Shown here: in pieces, positions 1 to 6,747 of the stretch
Layout: every line of letters begins with the position of its first letter
Position numbering within the stretch: the first letter of the stretch is position 1
Source: Acidobacteriaceae bacterium
Lineage (GTDB): Bacteria > Acidobacteriota > Terriglobia > Terriglobales > Acidobacteriaceae
Direction: 5' to 3'
Length of the DNA stretch: 8,329 nucleotides
NCBI GenBank assembly: GCA_003156235.1
Contig: PMGP01000311.1
Span: 1-8,329, forward strand
Translations under genes and position numbers: made by a program
Notes under the pieces: model-generated
What the model was told of the DNA's origin: nothing
Database searches by the model: none
Seen by the model: only the letters and a program-made list of their open reading frames with translations

Positions 1-1218
1 ACCACCTTCCGGCGGCTCTTCTTTGCCGAGCAGCGCCGTCCCGCACAGACTCTGGCGCTGCTGGCGTTTTTCCTGGTGCCGCTCACGCTGGGCGTGTGGA
101 TTCGCATTGCGGTGCCCAACTTCCTGGCCGCCGACATCTCCTTTGAAACGATTATTCTCCTTGGACTGCTGGTTGGTCCTGAGTGGGCCATGCTGGGCGG
201 GGCGGTGCTCTCGGGGCCGGCCGTCTACCACCATGAATTTCTGGCGCTGCCTTTCAATGCCGCGCTGGGCCTCGTGGCGGGCCTGCTGGGCCGCTTTGTC
301 GAAAAGGAGGAGATCTGGTCATTCACGCCCTTCGTCGACCTGAGCCTGTACCGCTGGGTGCGCCGCAACCTGCTCCAGCCTGGATTGGATCGCCAGATTC
401 TGATGCTGGTCCTTATCGCGGCCGCCGAGGCCTGCCGGGACTGGATAGCCTATGAATTTCCGCACCGGCTTTTTGCGCTCGTCACTAGCCAGTGGTGGCT
501 GCAGGCGCTGGTTTACCTCAGCGCGCCCATCAATGTGGGCATTGCGCTCAAGGTGTGGAACGCGCTGCGCATCGAGATGAAGCTCGAAGAGCAGAAGCGG
601 CTACTGCTCGAGGCCCGGCTCGACGCCCTGCAACGCCAGATCAACCCGCATTTTCTGTTTAACACTCTGAACTCCATCGCCTCGCTGGTGCGCATGAAAC
701 CTGAGCTGGCACGGGAGATGATCGTCAAGCTGGCCAACATTCTGCGCGCCCTGCTCAAGGAGCACGACAGCTACGTGCCGCTGAGCGAGGAGCTCAAGTT
801 TACCGACGATTATCTGGACATCGAAGTCGTCCGTTTCGGCGCCGGCATGCTGAGAGTGGAAAAGGAGATCGACCCGCGGACGCTGGCGGTTCTAGTGCCC
901 AGCATTCTGTTGCAGCCGCTGATCGAAAACAGCATCAAGCATGGCCTGGAGCCACGCATCAATGGCGGCACGGTCACGCTGCGCAGCCGCCTGGAAGGCG
1001 ACCGCGTGCGCATCGAGGTGGCCGACGACGGCGTGGGCATGGGCAATCAGCCAGCCTCGGCGCTCAGACGCAGCGGCAGCGGCATCGGCATGAAAAATGT
1101 GCAGGAGCGGCTCGATGTGCTCTACGGCAACGAGGCGCGGTTCAGCGTGGTCAGCAATCCTGGACGCGGCACGCAGGTCACGATTGAGATTCCGGCGAAT
1201 CTGGCGGGGACGAAATAG
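1..1218 (+). CDS. LytS/YehU-type membrane sensor histidine kinase (5' end missing)
   Basis: The frame is open from base 1, so the gene begins before the window. The GTG at 76 lies inside a hydrophobic segment and is not a convincing start. Visible are 405 residues, numbered from base 1. Hydrophobic, probably membrane-spanning stretches lie near residues 18-37, 50-72, 80-97, 131-150 and 165-183. A charged helix, probably coiled coil (about 186-212), leads into the His_kinase domain with motif INPHFLFN; His217 is the expected phosphoacceptor. The ATPase part shows the N box LIENSIKHG (Glu309, Asn310), the DDGVGM G1 box (342-347) and the GIGMKNV G2 box (361-367). This order is typical of the LytS/YehU family, which signals to LytTR-type response regulators. 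No regulator gene follows here, so any partner would lie upstream of the window. The signal sensed is unknown. Confidence 0.93.
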   Translation, partial: TTFRRLFFAEQRRPAQTLALLAFFLVPLTLGVWIRIAVPNFLAADISFETIILLGLLVGPEWAMLGGAVLSGPAVYHHEFLALPFNAALGLVAGLLGRFVEKEEIWSFTPFVDLSLYRWVRRNLLQPGLDRQILMLVLIAAAEACRDWIAYEFPHRLFALVTSQWWLQALVYLSAPINVGIALKVWNALRIEMKLEEQKRLLLEARLDALQRQINPHFLFNTLNSIASLVRMKPELAREMIVKLANILRALLKEHDSYVPLSEELKFTDDYLDIEVVRFGAGMLRVEKEIDPRTLAVLVPSILLQPLIENSIKHGLEPRINGGTVTLRSRLEGDRVRIEVADDGVGMGNQPASALRRSGSGIGMKNVQERLDVLYGNEARFSVVSNPGRGTQVTIEIPANLAGTK

Positions 1219-1285
1219 TAGAAGCCGAAAGTCCGCCCCTTCAATGTGCCCGACGATGCACAGCCCCACGCGGTATGCTCGAAGC

Positions 1286-2275
1286 ATGGTGCGATTCACG
1301 GTGCTGGCGTCGGGATCGAAGGGCAATGCGACGGTTGTCACAGGCGGGCGGACGCGGATTCTGGTGGATTGCGGGCTGAGCTGCCGGGAGCTTTTCAGGC
1401 GGATGCGGCAGGTGGGCGAGGAGCCGGAGACGCTGGACGCGATTCTCATCACTCATGAACATTCCGACCACGTTGGCGGGGTGGCTGTGACGGCACGCAA
1501 GCTGGGGATTCCGGTGTACTTTACCGAGGGCACGCATCGGGCGTGGATGCGCTGGCTTTCGCCGCGGCGGCAGATGACCTACGCGCAGTGGCTGGAGCAG
1601 ATTCGCAGGCAGGCTGCCGAGAGGCAGGCGGAGACTGACAATCCAGCCGAAGAGGGCGAGCCGGACGAGAGCGATCTGGTCTTGGATTCGTCTGCCGAGG
1701 CTGCTGAATCGGCCAAGCAGGACGAGCCTGCCGAGCCGGAAGAGCCGGCCAAGGCAAAGGAACCCACATGGCTGCCGGCGGTGGAGTACTTTGCGGCAGG
1801 GGAGGCATTCGAGATTGGCGACATTCGCATCAGCCCGTTTACCACTCCGCACGACGCAGCCGATCCGGTGGGCTTTGTTTTTGCCGCCGAGGGAGTGCGG
1901 ATGGGGTTTGTCACCGATCTGGGCTACATCTCACCCAACGTCAAGGCGCAGCTAAAGGACCTGGACCTGTTGCTGCTGGAATCCAACCACGATCTGGAGA
2001 TGCTACGGGACGGCCCCTACCCCTGGTCGGTGAAGCAGCGGGTAATGTCGCGGGTCGGTCACCTCTCCAACGAGGCGGCGGCGAGCTTTCTGGAGGAGGA
2101 TTACGACGGCCAGGCGGCCTATGTGATTCTGGCGCATCTATCTGAAAGCAATAATCTTCCAGAGCTGGCGCGGGTCACGGCGGAACGCGCCCTGAACGGC
2201 CGGGCGAGCCTATTGGCCAATATGCTGCTGCTGGCTACCCAACACGAGCCACTTTCTTCTATTACTTTTAGGTGA
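1286..2275 (+). CDS. Metallo-beta-lactamase-fold hydrolase, YycJ/WalJ-like, with acidic insertion
   Basis: A 329-residue protein of the MBL fold. It opens with the MVRFTVLASGSKGN pattern typical of YycJ/WalJ-like hydrolases, which is why the ATG at 1286 is preferred; in-frame ATGs at 1244 and 1256 are possible, and no start has a good ribosome site. The metal-binding motif HEHSDH spans residues 57-62. Further likely ligands are His189 (TTPHDA), Asp211 (TDLG), His259 (GHLSN) and His284 (AHLSESNN). The SNHD segment (233-236) is also characteristic. Relatives are roughly 260 residues, without the stretch at about 95-162, which here becomes very rich in Glu, Ala and Pro (about 110-160). The family is linked to exonuclease-like or cell-wall-regulon roles in Firmicutes; the job here is not known. 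It starts 67 bases after the kinase stop with no terminator between, so co-transcription is possible. Confidence 0.9.
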   Translation: MVRFTVLASGSKGNATVVTGGRTRILVDCGLSCRELFRRMRQVGEEPETLDAILITHEHSDHVGGVAVTARKLGIPVYFTEGTHRAWMRWLSPRRQMTYAQWLEQIRRQAAERQAETDNPAEEGEPDESDLVLDSSAEAAESAKQDEPAEPEEPAKAKEPTWLPAVEYFAAGEAFEIGDIRISPFTTPHDAADPVGFVFAAEGVRMGFVTDLGYISPNVKAQLKDLDLLLLESNHDLEMLRDGPYPWSVKQRVMSRVGHLSNEAAASFLEEDYDGQAAYVILAHLSESNNLPELARVTAERALNGRASLLANMLLLATQHEPLSSITFR

Positions 2276-2280
2276 TGTAG

Positions 2281-2300
2281 GTTACAATAGTGTTAGTAAC
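2281..2300. promoter_or_regulatory. Promoter-like TACAAT within a GTTAC/GTAAC inverted repeat
   Basis: TACAAT at 2283-2288 matches five of six bases of a sigma-70 -10 box. It lies inside a 20-base element whose ends, GTTAC (2281-2285) and GTAAC (2296-2300), are exact reverse complements separated by 10 bases, as expected of a dimeric repressor site. No good -35 box is seen; TTACTT at 2262-2267 is a weak candidate with a short 15-base spacer. Transcription would begin near 2295, just ahead of the structured segment. The element begins six bases after the hydrolase stop codon. The operator role is inference. Confidence 0.4.
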
Positions 2301-2423
2301 GGAATCACTCTGTACCAGGTAGATTGGCAAGGGAGACGCCAGGGCATTCCGCCCTGTAAGATGCAGAGCAGACCGGGCGGCGCAAGCGAATTTTGCCCGG
2401 GAGGCTGAGCATCTGGTTTTTTT
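2301..2423 (+). ncRNA. Candidate structured RNA (small RNA or leader element) ending in a terminator
   Basis: This non-coding stretch has several exact stems. CAGGGC (2340-2345) pairs with GCCCTG (2351-2356) across a 5-base loop. AGATGC (2359-2364) pairs with GCATCT (2409-2414). Inside that, AGC (2367-2369) pairs with GCT (2404-2406), then CCGGGC (2373-2378) with GCCCGG (2395-2400), separated by purine-rich symmetric internal loops (A-G/G-A, then AGA/GAG). The apical part can form a small GCAA-capped stem. Seven T follow two bases after the outer stem. ACCAGGT (2314-2320) can alternatively pair with ATCTGGT (2411-2417), with one G-U pair, which would break the terminator stem. I recognise no known riboswitch or RNA family. 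It may be a free small RNA of about 130 nt or a 5' leader of the zinc-finger gene starting at 2497. Confidence 0.45.
2359..2423 (+). terminator. Intrinsic terminator with interrupted long stem and T7 tract
   Basis: The stem is AGATGC/GCATCT at the base, AGC/GCT in the middle and CCGGGC/GCCCGG at the top. Two purine-rich internal loops interrupt it, and a run of seven T (2417-2423) follows. It is 73 bases before the next gene, so it would end either the upstream hydrolase transcript or a separate small RNA starting near 2295. Confidence 0.6.
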
Positions 2424-2496
2424 GCCCCCCAGGCCACGTACGCCGCACAAAACCATAGCGGTTGAACACATCCTTTGCAAAGTGAGTCTAAAAATT

Positions 2497-2958
2497 ATGG
2501 CTACAACCCAATGCACAGATAGAGTCGCCGGCAGCATATTGGCGAGTTGGCGCTACGACATTTCCGGAATTTCTCCGGAGATGCGCAAGGATTACGAGCA
2601 GCATTTTGCCGAATGCCCGCACTGCAGCGCGCGACAGAAGTTCCACCGCAGCTTGGATGTGACACTGACGGTACTGACCTCGCTGGCGGTCTTTTTCTTT
2701 CTCTTTGCGCTGGCGGTTTTGAATCACTTCAAACCGCTGGAGCATGTGGCCTTCAACTTCTTCGGCCTGGATATAGAAGACACTTACCATATGCTGGTTT
2801 CGGCGGGCGTAGCAGGGCTGATTTTCTCGGCGTCTTTGCTGGCGCTGGTGCTGACGACTACGCCGGCGCCGTCGTACCTGGGCGGCATCGCCGTGGAGCG
2901 CGCCAGGATGATCGAAGAACGGCTGCCCGAGGCCATCAAGGCGCTGCGTTTTCGCTAG
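2497..2958 (+). CDS. Small membrane protein with zinc-finger-like HxxxCxxC head
   Basis: A 153-residue protein of unknown function. The N-terminal soluble part (1-52) has His36-x3-Cys40-x2-Cys43, with an additional Cys6. This is the zf-HC2 pattern seen in anti-sigma factors, where one zinc ion is held. Two hydrophobic helices follow at about 53-77 and 98-121, then a charged tail rich in Arg and Glu (about 130-153). It is shorter than a usual anti-sigma factor, and no sigma factor gene is adjacent. The ATG at 2497 is chosen because the frame upstream runs back through the T7 terminator; the upstream ribosome site is poor (AGTGAG at 2481-2486). TTGAAC at 2462-2467 might be a -35 box of its own promoter. 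A strong terminator follows the stop, so it is probably monocistronic. The anti-sigma or sensor role is only inferred. Confidence 0.8.
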   Translation: MATTQCTDRVAGSILASWRYDISGISPEMRKDYEQHFAECPHCSARQKFHRSLDVTLTVLTSLAVFFFLFALAVLNHFKPLEHVAFNFFGLDIEDTYHMLVSAGVAGLIFSASLLALVLTTTPAPSYLGGIAVERARMIEERLPEAIKALRFR

Positions 2959-2982
2959 AGTCAATTCAGCTACACAAACCTC

Positions 2983-3014
2983 AGAGCCTCCCCAGCGCGG
3001 GAGGCTCTTATGTT
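2983..3014 (+). terminator. Intrinsic terminator, 10-bp perfect stem
   Basis: AGAGCCTCCC (2983-2992) and GGGAGGCTCT (2999-3008) are exact reverse complements around a 6-base loop. The downstream tract TTATGTTT is only moderately T-rich. It lies 25 bases after the zinc-finger gene stop and 27 bases before the methyltransferase start, so it separates the two. Confidence 0.7.
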
Positions 3015-3040
3015 TCCGGGGCACGATGGGGATTTTTTGA

Positions 3041-3790
3041 ATGACAACCAGCAAGACTTCAGGGCGGCGGAGGCTGCCGGGGCTCAGGGTTGGCGAGGGA
3101 TTCACACGCCACCCGTTTGACGAGGAATTCGGGGTGCGGACCAGCGGGCTGGTTGCCGGGCGGCACCTGAAGAGCGGGCACCTGCACGACCGCCATGCGA
3201 CGGCTTATTACGGGGTTGCGCCTTCGGTCTTGCGGGCGCTGTTGAGGCGCTGGCAGAAAAGCCGGCCGGGCTGGGCGCTGGAGGAGGTCAGCTTTATCGA
3301 TGTGGGCGCGGGGATGGGGCGGGCGATGCTGCTGACCGCCGAGTTGCCCTTTCGCCAGGTGGTGGGTGTGGAGCTGAATCCGACGCTGGGGCGAATTGGG
3401 CGAAAGAATCTGGCCGTTTGGCGGGCTTCAGGGCGGGCACGGACGCCGATGAAGCTGGTCTGCGGCGATGCGGTCGAATTTCCGCTTCCTGAGGGGCCGT
3501 GCCTGGCGTTTCTATTCAATCCGTTTGGCGCGCCGGTGATGCGGCGGTTGTTGGCGGCGTGGAGGAAGGTTCTTATTGGGCGGGCAGGGGAATTGGACCT
3601 GATTTATGTGAATAACGAGCAGGAGTGCGTTCTGGAGCAGCAGTCCGGTTTTGCAAGGCTGTTTTTGGGCCAGGTCCGCCGCTCCCGTGCCGATGCGATT
3701 GCCGACCATCGCATCCTGGCCAATCAGCCGGACGGGGAGTATGCCTCGACGAATTATGAGGATTGCTCGATATGGCGCTGGGCGGGATAA
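3041..3790 (+). CDS. Class I SAM-dependent methyltransferase, substrate unknown
   Basis: A 249-residue Rossmann-fold methyltransferase. The SAM-binding motif I is FIDVGAGMGR (residues 85-94). The acidic residue ending strand 2 is Glu111 in VVGVELNP, and CGDAVEF (141-147) supplies Asp143 near the adenine. The motif IV position reads FLFNPFG (157-163). NPFG differs from the NPPY/DPPY of DNA N6-adenine methylases, so DNA modification is not implied. The first 60 residues are basic and end in a His/Tyr-rich patch (LHDRHATAYYG) that may recognise the substrate. The start ATG has only a weak purine stretch (GATGGGG) before it. It is preceded by a terminator and followed 42 bases later by the sugar kinase. 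The DVGAGMGR...GVELNP arrangement loosely recalls Dot1-type enzymes, but that likeness is weak. The cellular target cannot be named. Confidence 0.85.
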   Translation: MTTSKTSGRRRLPGLRVGEGFTRHPFDEEFGVRTSGLVAGRHLKSGHLHDRHATAYYGVAPSVLRALLRRWQKSRPGWALEEVSFIDVGAGMGRAMLLTAELPFRQVVGVELNPTLGRIGRKNLAVWRASGRARTPMKLVCGDAVEFPLPEGPCLAFLFNPFGAPVMRRLLAAWRKVLIGRAGELDLIYVNNEQECVLEQQSGFARLFLGQVRRSRADAIADHRILANQPDGEYASTNYEDCSIWRWAG

Positions 3791-3793
3791 AGC

Positions 3794-3814
3794 AGGGATT
3801 AGGGAATAGGGACT
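3794..3814. repeat. Three tandem AGGGAnT heptamers
   Basis: Three adjacent 7-base units, AGGGATT, AGGGAAT and AGGGACT, fill most of the gap between the methyltransferase stop and the kinase ribosome site. They are too few to call a regulatory array. They may be a short slippage product. Confidence 0.5.
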
Positions 3815-3820
3815 CGGGAA

Positions 3821-3827
3821 AAGGAAG
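3821..3827 (+). promoter_or_regulatory. Ribosome binding site that fixes a TTG start
   Basis: AAGGAAG lies five bases before the TTG at 3833. The frame has a TAG stop at 3800-3802 and no ATG or GTG between that stop and the TTG, so this site decides the start of the sugar kinase gene. Confidence 0.7.
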
Positions 3828-3832
3828 AAACT

Positions 3833-4750
3833 TTGACGCAAGCGAAACTGATTCTCGGCATTGGCGAGTTGTTGTGGGACGTGCTGCCGGAAGGGATGCT
3901 GCTGGGCGGCGCGCCGGCCAACTTTGCGGTGATGGCCGCGAGGCTGGGCAATCACGCAGCGATCTTGAGCCGCATCGGCCGCGACGAACTAGGCAAGAAA
4001 GCAGTCGAGCTGTTGGAGCCACTGCCGGCCGACGCGCGATTCATGCAGGTGGACCCGGCGCAGGAGACGGGCCGGGTAACGGTGAAGTTCGAGAGCGGGC
4101 AACCGGCTTATACGATTCACCATCCGGCAGCGTGGGATTTTATGGAGTTGACGGATGAGTGGGTGCAACTGGCCGTGCGGGCGGACGCCATTTGCTTCGG
4201 CTCGTTGGCGCAGCGTTCCCGAGAGTCGCGGCAGACCATTCAGACGCTGGTGGCTCGGACACCGGCCTCGTGCGCGCGGGTCTTCGACGTAAATCTCCGG
4301 GCACCGTTCTTCTGCGGCGAGGTGATTCGCGAATCGCTGGAACTGGCCACGGTGCTGAAGATGAACGATGCAGAGGCGCCGCGCGTATTGGAACTGCTGG
4401 GTTTGCCAATTCCCACGTCCGGATGGTTGCGGGTCGCCGCAAAGCAACTGCTCAAGGAGTTCACCTCGTTGCGAATGGTGGCCGTGACACGCGGCGCCCA
4501 AGGCAGCCTGCTGTTGACGCGCGAAGAAGAGCACGAGCACCCAGGAATTCCCGTCGAAGTGGCCGACACCATCGGCGCGGGGGATGCGTTTACCGCGGCG
4601 ATGATCCATTACCTGCTGCGTGGGGCGGACCTGGCTACGCTGAACGAGGCGGGCAATCGCTGGGGCGCATGGATGGCCTCGCGCTCCGGCGCCATGCCCG
4701 CGTTGCCGCAGGCGGTGCTCGCAGAGATTGCCGCGGGCCTCGAGGGTTGA
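3833..4750 (+). CDS. PfkB-family carbohydrate kinase, fructokinase-like
   Basis: A 305-residue ATP-dependent sugar kinase, normal length for the ribokinase/PfkB family. The N-terminal signature GGAPANFA is at residues 25-32 and the C-terminal signature DTIGAGDAFTA at 245-255; Asp251 is the expected catalytic base and GAGD forms the anion hole. The strand FDVNLR (151-156) is typical of fructokinases, and the start ILGIGELLWD matches bacterial fructokinases (EC 2.7.1.4). Specificity cannot be settled from sequence alone. Translation begins at a TTG, the only start available, behind a good AAGGAAG site. It lies 42 bases after the methyltransferase, possibly on the same transcript. The secreted arabinofuranosidase gene starts 71 bases downstream, so a role in using plant-derived sugars is plausible, though arabinose itself is not a known PfkB substrate. 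Confidence 0.9.
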   Translation: MTQAKLILGIGELLWDVLPEGMLLGGAPANFAVMAARLGNHAAILSRIGRDELGKKAVELLEPLPADARFMQVDPAQETGRVTVKFESGQPAYTIHHPAAWDFMELTDEWVQLAVRADAICFGSLAQRSRESRQTIQTLVARTPASCARVFDVNLRAPFFCGEVIRESLELATVLKMNDAEAPRVLELLGLPIPTSGWLRVAAKQLLKEFTSLRMVAVTRGAQGSLLLTREEEHEHPGIPVEVADTIGAGDAFTAAMIHYLLRGADLATLNEAGNRWGAWMASRSGAMPALPQAVLAEIAAGLEG

Positions 4751-4784
4751 GCGGGGCGTACCGCTAAGAAAATGCTTTCCCACA

Positions 4785-4813
4785 TTGTCACCGTGGGCGG
4801 CTTTGTATAGACT
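4785..4813 (+). promoter_or_regulatory. Sigma-70-like promoter for the GH51 gene
   Basis: TTGTCA (4785-4790) differs from the consensus -35 by one base. A 17-base spacer leads to TAGACT (4808-4813), with TATAGA at 4806-4811 as an alternative -10. Transcription would start near 4820, one or two bases before the ATG at 4822, which predicts a leaderless or nearly leaderless message. No ribosome binding site is seen before that ATG, which agrees. Confidence 0.5.
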
Positions 4814-4821
4814 TACCGCGT

Positions 4822-6714
4822 ATGCGAAAACTAACTTTTTCTCTCATCCCGCTTATCGCTTCCCTGCCCTTGAGCCTGGTTGCCCAGGCACCCTCGCTTG
4901 ACCTGCAGGTGGATCATCCCACAGCCCAGGTAAGCCCCATGCTTTATGGTTTGATGACCGAGGAGATCAACTTCTCCTATGACGGCGGAGTTTATCCCGA
5001 GCTGGTGCGCGACCGCGCCATCGGCAAAGACTGGGGATCGCTCTTCCATTGGTCGATGGTGGCGCGGGGAGAGTCCGCGGTGCAGATTTCAATGGACGAA
5101 ACGACAGGTCCCAGTGAGGCTCTCCCGCGCAGCATCAAGGTCAGCGTGACAGCGGCCTCCGAAGCCGCGCCTGCCGGGGTGCAAAACGACGGCTTCTGGG
5201 GCATTGCCGTTCGGCCGCAGACGACTTACACCGGGTCGTTCTACGCCAAGACGGATAGCGTCGGCGTTCCTGTGACCGTGAGCCTGGTGAACGATGAAAC
5301 GGGCGCAACCGCAGCCACCGCGACGGTTACCGGAGTGACGGGCGAGTGGAAGCAGTACAGCTTTACGCTCAAGACGGCGGATGTTCCCGCGACAGCGAAT
5401 AATCATCTGACCCTGACCGTTCCGCGGCCGTCGACTCTCTGGCTCGACCTGGTGTCGCTCTTTCCGCCCACCTATCACGACCGGCCGTTTGGCAACCGCA
5501 TCGACCTGATGGAAAAGCTGGCGGCGATGCATCCCAAGTTCCTGCGCCTGCCGGGCGGCAACTACCTGGAGGGAGACCACATTGCCGAGCGCTTCGATTG
5601 GAAGAAGACCATCGGCCCCTGGGTGGACAGGCCGACGCATCCCAGCCCCTGGCATTATCGCTCCTCGGACGGGATGGGGTTGCTGGAGTACCTGGAGTGG
5701 TGCGAGGACCTGAAAATCGAGCCGGTTCTGGCGGTCTATGCCGGCTATTCGATGGCCCAGGAGCATGTGGAGCCGGGACCGGCACTGAAGCCCTATGTGG
5801 ACGACGCTCTGGACGAGATCGAGTTTGTGACCGGCGGCCCGGAGACCAAGTGGGGCACTGAGCGCATTAAAAATGGCCACGCGGCTCCCTTCCCGCTGCA
5901 CTACGTGGAGATTGGCAACGAGGACGAGTTCGATCATTCCCACTCGTATGACGGCCGCTTTGCGCAGTTCTACACCGCGATCAAGCAGCGCTATCCGCAT
6001 TTGCAGTTGATTGCCACTGACCCGGTAAAGAGCGTGAAGCCGGACGTGCTGGATGAGCATTTTTATCTGCCGGCGGAGGAGTCGTATGCCAAAGCCAGCC
6101 ACTACGACAAAGCCGACCGCACGGGGCCAAAGATTTTTGTGGGCGAGTGGGCGACGCGCGAGGGCACGCCGACGCCCAACCTGGAAGCGGCGCTGGGCGA
6201 CGCTGCCTGGATGACCGGCATGGAGCGCAACGCCGACCTGATTATCATGGCCAGCTATGCGCCTCTGCTGGTGAATGTGAATCCAGGCGGAATGCAATGG
6301 GATACGGACCTGATCGGCTACGACGCGCTCTCGAGCTACGGTTCGCCCAGCTATTGGGCGCAGGTGCTCTTCGGCACGTACCTGGGCACGGAGGCCGTGG
6401 ATGCAAAGCTGGCCAACGCCGGCCCGCGGGTTTTTGCCTCGGCCACGCGCGACGAAAAGCAGCGCAAGCTCTTCGTCAAGGTGGTGAATGCTACGTCGGA
6501 AGAGGCGGCGCTAAACATTGCGCTCAATGGCGTGGCCCGCGTGGAGCGCGATGCAACGCTGATCACGCTGAGTGGCAAGACGCCCAACGTAACCAACAGC
6601 ATCACGCATCCCGATGTGGTGGTGCCGGTGGAGCATAAGATTGCGGTCGCCGGGCTGAAGTTTAAACAGAGCTTCGCGCCTTACTCGATCAATGTGCTGG
6701 AGCTGAGCTACTAG
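4822..6714 (+). CDS. Secreted GH51 alpha-L-arabinofuranosidase with CBM4/9-like insert
   Basis: A 630-residue glycoside hydrolase expected to release terminal alpha-L-arabinofuranosyl residues from arabinan or arabinoxylan. Residues 1-23 are a signal peptide with a likely AQA cleavage site, so it acts in the periplasm or outside. After the short GH51 opening (HPTAQVSPMLYGLMTEEINF), a beta-rich segment (about 75-215) resembles a CBM4/9-type carbohydrate-binding module, the layout of plant-type and some bacterial GH51 enzymes. The barrel begins near 225 with FLRLPGGNYLEG. The acid/base is Glu367 in EIGNEDEFD and the nucleophile Glu442 in FVGEWATREG. The C-terminal part forms the arabinofuranosidase beta domain, to the end. 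Both catalytic residues are present, so it should be active. It has its own promoter-like element and no ribosome site. Exact substrate is inferred from family. Confidence 0.9.
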   Translation: MRKLTFSLIPLIASLPLSLVAQAPSLDLQVDHPTAQVSPMLYGLMTEEINFSYDGGVYPELVRDRAIGKDWGSLFHWSMVARGESAVQISMDETTGPSEALPRSIKVSVTAASEAAPAGVQNDGFWGIAVRPQTTYTGSFYAKTDSVGVPVTVSLVNDETGATAATATVTGVTGEWKQYSFTLKTADVPATANNHLTLTVPRPSTLWLDLVSLFPPTYHDRPFGNRIDLMEKLAAMHPKFLRLPGGNYLEGDHIAERFDWKKTIGPWVDRPTHPSPWHYRSSDGMGLLEYLEWCEDLKIEPVLAVYAGYSMAQEHVEPGPALKPYVDDALDEIEFVTGGPETKWGTERIKNGHAAPFPLHYVEIGNEDEFDHSHSYDGRFAQFYTAIKQRYPHLQLIATDPVKSVKPDVLDEHFYLPAEESYAKASHYDKADRTGPKIFVGEWATREGTPTPNLEAALGDAAWMTGMERNADLIIMASYAPLLVNVNPGGMQWDTDLIGYDALSSYGSPSYWAQVLFGTYLGTEAVDAKLANAGPRVFASATRDEKQRKLFVKVVNATSEEAALNIALNGVARVERDATLITLSGKTPNVTNSITHPDVVVPVEHKIAVAGLKFKQSFAPYSINVLELSY

Positions 6715-6747
6715 TACCGTGAGCGCTTGAATTTGTAAGGTCAGGAA

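Noticed and set aside
76..78. GTG as start of the kinase
   Set aside because: The frame stays open to base 1 with hydrophobic residues before the GTG, so the gene most likely starts outside the window.
1097..1285. Upstream in-frame extension of the hydrolase from the ATG at 1097
   Set aside because: It overlaps the conserved end of the kinase in another frame, and the protein family begins at the MVRFTVLASGS pattern.
892..1452. 186-residue - strand frame across the kinase/hydrolase junction
   Set aside because: It covers two real genes on the other strand and has no recognisable motif.
2311..2345. Resemblance of CTGTACCAGGT to the 4.5S/SRP RNA apical region
   Set aside because: The essential SRP core around GGAAG-GAAGCAGC is missing and the stems differ, so the likeness is chance.
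5089..6297. 402-residue open frame on the - strand opposite the GH51 gene
   Set aside because: It is antisense to a gene with clear catalytic motifs. Long antisense frames are common in GC-rich codon usage, and its translation shows no recognisable domain.
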